From JAYZQT01 sp036136335 (GTDB lineage: Bacteria; Pseudomonadota; Alphaproteobacteria; MPNO01; UBA830): a stretch of 18,131 nt of DNA. The stretch spans positions 1 through 18,131 of the forward strand of contig JAYZQT010000068.1 in assembly GCA_036136335.1 (NCBI GenBank), given 5' to 3'. Below the pieces are notes generated by a model that ran no database searches, was not told the DNA's origin, and saw nothing but the letters and a program-made list of their open reading frames with translations. Shown here piece after piece: positions 15,453-18,131 of the stretch. A program made the position numbers and the translations under genes. The number at the start of each line of letters is the position of its first letter. Positions within the stretch are counted from its first letter, which is position 1.

Positions 15453-17588
15453 TTAGAATAGATTGGCCCACGGTATGGAACGTAACGCCGGAAACCAGTC
15501 ACCCACCACAGATTGGGGCCACGGTATAATCAGTAGTTTGTGAAAAAGAAAATAGCATATCAGCCAGATGGGTACTGCTATATAAAGCGTCGTTTTCAAA
15601 CTCTCCTTACCTTCAAACAACATGTATCCTGCCAGAAAGAAGAACATCGCGGGAAGCAGTCCAACGACGGCGGCCGCTCCGAAAAAGAAAAGCAGCCAAG
15701 CAAAATAATTCACAACCCGCCGAGTAATTTCTGCCCCTGGCAAATCGCCGTAATCCGCACTGATATCAAAATGCACGTCGCTTTGTGCCGGAGCGCCGCC
15801 CTCACCCCTTCCTGGGATTCCATGCTCTTCGACTTCCGCTTTCTCGCCAGGAGCCACAAACACAGCAGAAAGGACAAGCCATCCGATAAAAATCATGGCG
15901 GCAATCGATACAACGCTTGGTATAAGGCGGGCCCCAAACTCCCAACCCGAAGAAATGTAGTAGGCCACAGCAAACAAAATGAACAGAATGAGAGCAAAGT
16001 AAAAGTCCGGGTTGAAAGCTTCTTTCTGAAACCCAAACTTGCTGGTGGCTTTAGTGGTTTTCGCCCGGGCACGGTACCCCCTGATTATTGGCAAAAGCAC
16101 ACCGTACAGAGTAACCGCAAAAATAATAGGAACGTAGGGCGCAAAGGCGACATCGCCATCACCGTAATCACGCCAGATCCACAGCCAGTCAGCGCCGTAA
16201 CGTTCCGTAGATATAAACATGTACCGCTCTACCAGACCTCCGAGCACAAAACCGAGAATAAGTGGAGGCCGCGGCCAGCGGAGACGTTTCATTACCCAGC
16301 CCAACAGGCCAAAGATCAATAACGCGTATATATCTCCCCATTGTCGCGAGCCCTGAAATGCGCCGACATAAGTGACCGCCAGGACTACAGGCGCCAGTAT
16401 CCCAATTCGGATAAGAGCCACCTTGGCCAGTTGATTGGCGAAAGCAAAACAGATGCCTGCACCAAGAATGTTGGCAATCGCCACCGACCATACCAGTGTG
16501 TAGGTCACGTCGAGGTTTTTGGTGAGCATTTCCGGGCCAGGTACCAGCCCGTGGATAAGAAACGCACCCAGGATCAGTGCCATGGACGCCGAACCCGGGA
16601 CCCCAAACGCGATCGTTGGCACAAGCGCGCCGCCCTCTTTTGCATTGTTCGAGGATTCGGACGCAATCACACCCCTTACATCCCCCTTACCAAAGGTTTC
16701 TGAAGCGCCTTTTTCTGTCCGCGCAGCATGCCCATATGCTATCCAGTCAATGACTGAAGCGCCTATCCCGGGCACAGCGCCAAGCGATGAACCAATCGAC
16801 GCGCAACGAAGAAGCAGAAACCAGTTACGAAATGTATCCCTGATACCCTCAAGCTGACCGAAGCGAGCATCCTGTTTGTCACCGGCCTTTACGTTGATCG
16901 ATTGCTTTGTGATTGCCATGTCAGCAAGTTCAGGTATGGCAAACAGCCCGAGGGCAAGCGGGACTACCGGCAGACCATCCCATAGGTATAGAGATTCGAA
17001 TGTCCACCTGAGAGTTCCCGTTTGCGGGTCGTCACCCGCCGTCGCAACCATTAGCCCGATACCGGCTCCAGCAAGGCCTTTAAGCGGTGACCCGCCGGAA
17101 AGAACGGCGACAAGCGAAAGGCCAAAAACGCAGATCGCGAGCAGTTCGGGCGATCCAATCTCCAGGACGATAGGCCGGAGGATAGGAACACTAATTGCGA
17201 GAAGGAAAGCGCCAAACAGACCTCCTATAACCGATGCTGAAAAGGCTGCTCCGAATGCACGCCCGGCTTCTCCCTTTCGCGCCATGGGATATCCGTCCAG
17301 GATTGTCGCGGCGGATCCCACTGTTCCCGGCACACCAAACAGCACCGCCGGTATGGTATCGGAGGTCACGACCACCGCCTGCAGCCCCATCATGAACGCC
17401 AGCGCTGTATAGGGATCCATATTGAAGGTAAATGGCAACAGGAGCGAGAGGCCAACAAGCCCTCCCAATCCGGGTATAACTCCGAGGACCAGGCCAATCA
17501 GAACGCCAAACGAGAGGAAGCCAAGTCGTTCAATGCTCGCCATGTTCTGGAACGCCAAAATGGCGCTACCCAGCATGTCAAATTCCAT
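15453..17588 (-). CDS. Fused TctA-TctB tripartite tricarboxylate transporter membrane protein
   Basis: A 711-residue inner-membrane carrier of the tripartite tricarboxylate transporter family, combining the large and small membrane subunits in one chain. Residues about 1-505 are TctA: LGVIPGLGG (35-43), GAVPGIGASVIDWIAYGHA (270-288) and ESSNNAKEGG...FGVPGSASMA (311-336). Residues about 526-690 are a TctB-like domain with four hydrophobic segments and a charged, Gly/Glu-rich insert (about 580-620). The usual arrangement is separate TctA (about 500) and TctB (about 150) proteins. GGGAG precedes the ATG at 17588. The periplasmic TctC binding protein is not in the window. Family substrates are citrate, other carboxylates and aromatic acids such as terephthalate; the shared operator with the UbiD operon suggests the carrier imports the pathway substrate, which is inference. 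Confidence 0.93.
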   Translation of the reverse strand: MEFDMLGSAILAFQNMASIERLGFLSFGVLIGLVLGVIPGLGGLVGLSLLLPFTFNMDPYTALAFMMGLQAVVVTSDTIPAVLFGVPGTVGSAATILDGYPMARKGEAGRAFGAAFSASVIGGLFGAFLLAISVPILRPIVLEIGSPELLAICVFGLSLVAVLSGGSPLKGLAGAGIGLMVATAGDDPQTGTLRWTFESLYLWDGLPVVPLALGLFAIPELADMAITKQSINVKAGDKQDARFGQLEGIRDTFRNWFLLLRCASIGSSLGAVPGIGASVIDWIAYGHAARTEKGASETFGKGDVRGVIASESSNNAKEGGALVPTIAFGVPGSASMALILGAFLIHGLVPGPEMLTKNLDVTYTLVWSVAIANILGAGICFAFANQLAKVALIRIGILAPVVLAVTYVGAFQGSRQWGDIYALLIFGLLGWVMKRLRWPRPPLILGFVLGGLVERYMFISTERYGADWLWIWRDYGDGDVAFAPYVPIIFAVTLYGVLLPIIRGYRARAKTTKATSKFGFQKEAFNPDFYFALILFILFAVAYYISSGWEFGARLIPSVVSIAAMIFIGWLVLSAVFVAPGEKAEVEEHGIPGRGEGGAPAQSDVHFDISADYGDLPGAEITRRVVNYFAWLLFFFGAAAVVGLLPAMFFFLAGYMLFEGKESLKTTLYIAVPIWLICYFLFHKLLIIPWPQSVVGDWFPALRSIPWANLF

Positions 17589-17603
17589 TTTTGGCTCCCT
17601 GCC

Positions 17604-17622
17604 AAGCCCTTTTATCGGGCCT
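17604..17622 (-). repeat. Leader hairpin upstream of tctAB
   Basis: AGGCCC-GATAAAA-GGGCTT on the minus strand can form a 6-base-pair stem (one G-U pair) with a 7-base loop in the 5' leader of the carrier mRNA, between the operator and the ribosome-binding site. It lacks a T-run, so it is not a standard terminator. It may affect mRNA stability. Confidence 0.3.
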
Positions 17623-17631
17623 CTTATCTAA

Positions 17632-17647
17632 CATACGCAAGCGTATG
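17632..17647. promoter_or_regulatory. Palindromic operator, probable TetR binding site 2
   Basis: CATACGC-AA-GCGTATG is a perfect 16-base inverted repeat, followed by G, in the gap between the amidohydrolase and the TctAB carrier. Its core ATACGC-NN-GCGTAT-GG is identical to site 1 at 14,505. On the minus strand a perfect TTGACA (17679-17674) lies just upstream, though the -10 element is unclear (TATACC is 20 bases away, longer than normal). A repressor bound here would sit at or just after the -10 region and block carrier transcription. Confidence 0.65.
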
Positions 17648-17714
17648 GGTATACCTATCAGACCGGTTATGGCTGTCAAGCCGATACTGGTAGCCACCCC
17701 ATTCTTCTATATCC

Positions 17715-18131
17715 TTATTCAGCAGCCATCGCCCTCGAATAACCAGGATGTCGCGCGCTGACGTCAATATTGAAAATTTTCTGTGCCGTCTGACCAAGGA
17801 TGTTTCGTTTGGCATTTTCGTCAATAAACGGCAGATCCCAGATCACACTCGGAATATCCATGTCCCAGTGAGGGTAGTCAGACGCCCACAGAAGCTGTGT
17901 TTCTGCATTCATTGCCCTGAACGTCGTTTCAAGAAGTTCAATGTCGTCAGGCATCTCCATTGGCTGCGTCGTATAGTACATATCCCGCATGTAATCACTC
18001 GGAAGCTTCTTCAGAAGTGGACATTCCGACGAGCGCATCCGGTATTGTGTGTCCATTCGCTGCATCAGAAAAGGAATCCATGAAATTCCCGATTCGATCC
18101 AGACTACCGGCATGCTGGGAAAACGCTCATT
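17715..18131 (-). CDS. Amidohydrolase-2 family protein, C-terminal part (5' end outside window)
   Basis: The last 138 residues of a TIM-barrel metal-dependent hydrolase or decarboxylase of the amidohydrolase-2 family (relatives include aminocarboxymuconate-semialdehyde decarboxylase and gamma-resorcylate decarboxylase). The reading frame is open to the right edge. Signatures are FPSMPVVWIESGISW near the edge, matching the family's beta-strand with E-G-G, and LLWASDYPHWD (metal-ligand Asp of the S-D-Y-P-H box), followed by NAKRNILGQTAQKIFNID, the usual C-terminal helix. It is 127 bases upstream of the TctAB start in the same direction, with an operator and a possible promoter between. Members catalyse hydrolysis or non-oxidative decarboxylation; the exact reaction is unknown. 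Confidence 0.88.
   Translation of the reverse strand, partial: NERFPSMPVVWIESGISWIPFLMQRMDTQYRMRSSECPLLKKLPSDYMRDMYYTTQPMEMPDDIELLETTFRAMNAETQLLWASDYPHWDMDIPSVIWDLPFIDENAKRNILGQTAQKIFNIDVSARHPGYSRAMAAE

Noticed and set aside
15209..15502. A 97-codon open frame on the minus strand between tctAB and tetR
   Set aside because: It overlaps the end of the well-supported TctAB gene by 50 bases in another frame, has no good ribosome-binding site, and shows no domain-like pattern.
15540..16322. A 260-codon open frame on the plus strand
   Set aside because: It lies entirely opposite the TctAB gene, whose membrane-protein motifs are unmistakable; its translation is Lys/Arg/His-rich without recognisable features.
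1..18131. Mobile elements, CRISPR arrays, tRNA or rRNA genes
   Set aside because: I looked for transposase or integrase motifs, regularly spaced repeats, terminal inverted repeats and tRNA-like cloverleaf ends and saw none; all sizeable gaps are accounted for.

Overview
All genes in this window are read from the minus strand, so the biological order runs from high to low coordinates. The gene types point to a proteobacterium, and an alphaproteobacterium is my best guess: a tripartite-tricarboxylate (TctA/TctB) carrier, a NitT/TauT-type ABC importer, a mandelate-type FMN dehydrogenase and UbiD decarboxylases, with good Shine-Dalgarno sites and roughly balanced base composition. The taxonomy is inference. 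I see no rRNA, tRNA, CRISPR array, insertion sequence or phage gene.

Right end (17,600-18,131): the C-terminal third of an amidohydrolase-2 family protein, followed by a 126-base gap with a perfect palindrome. Next (15,453-17,588) is a fused TctA-TctB membrane carrier. A 321-base non-coding stretch separates it from a TetR-family repressor (14,538-15,131). A second copy of the same palindrome lies between tetR and the next gene and overlaps the -35 box of a plausible promoter. The TetR protein therefore probably controls at least the carrier and the catabolic operon.

Catabolic block (4,400-14,421): three complete, tandem, mutually similar UbiD-type prenyl-FMN decarboxylases, then a ThDP-dependent 2-oxoacid decarboxylase-like enzyme, an FMN 2-hydroxyacid dehydrogenase/oxidase, and a second ThDP enzyme. 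The hydroxyacid dehydrogenase plus benzoylformate-decarboxylase-like enzymes resemble the mandelate pathway chemistry (hydroxyacid to oxoacid to aldehyde plus CO2). The UbiD enzymes suggest that an aromatic, heteroaromatic or alpha,beta-unsaturated carboxylate is also (de)carboxylated.

Left block (1-4,387): a complete ABC importer (ATPase, periplasmic binding protein, two permeases), a Rieske [2Fe-2S] protein with unusual cluster-motif spacing, an overlapping small unknown protein, and the first 38 codons of another gene. Gaps and overlaps are short and genes are co-directional, so most of 14,421 to 1 may be a single operon. Working model (inference): a TetR-controlled island for uptake and stepwise decarboxylation of an unidentified organic acid, with at least five decarboxylase-type enzymes. 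It does not match any catabolic cluster I can name.
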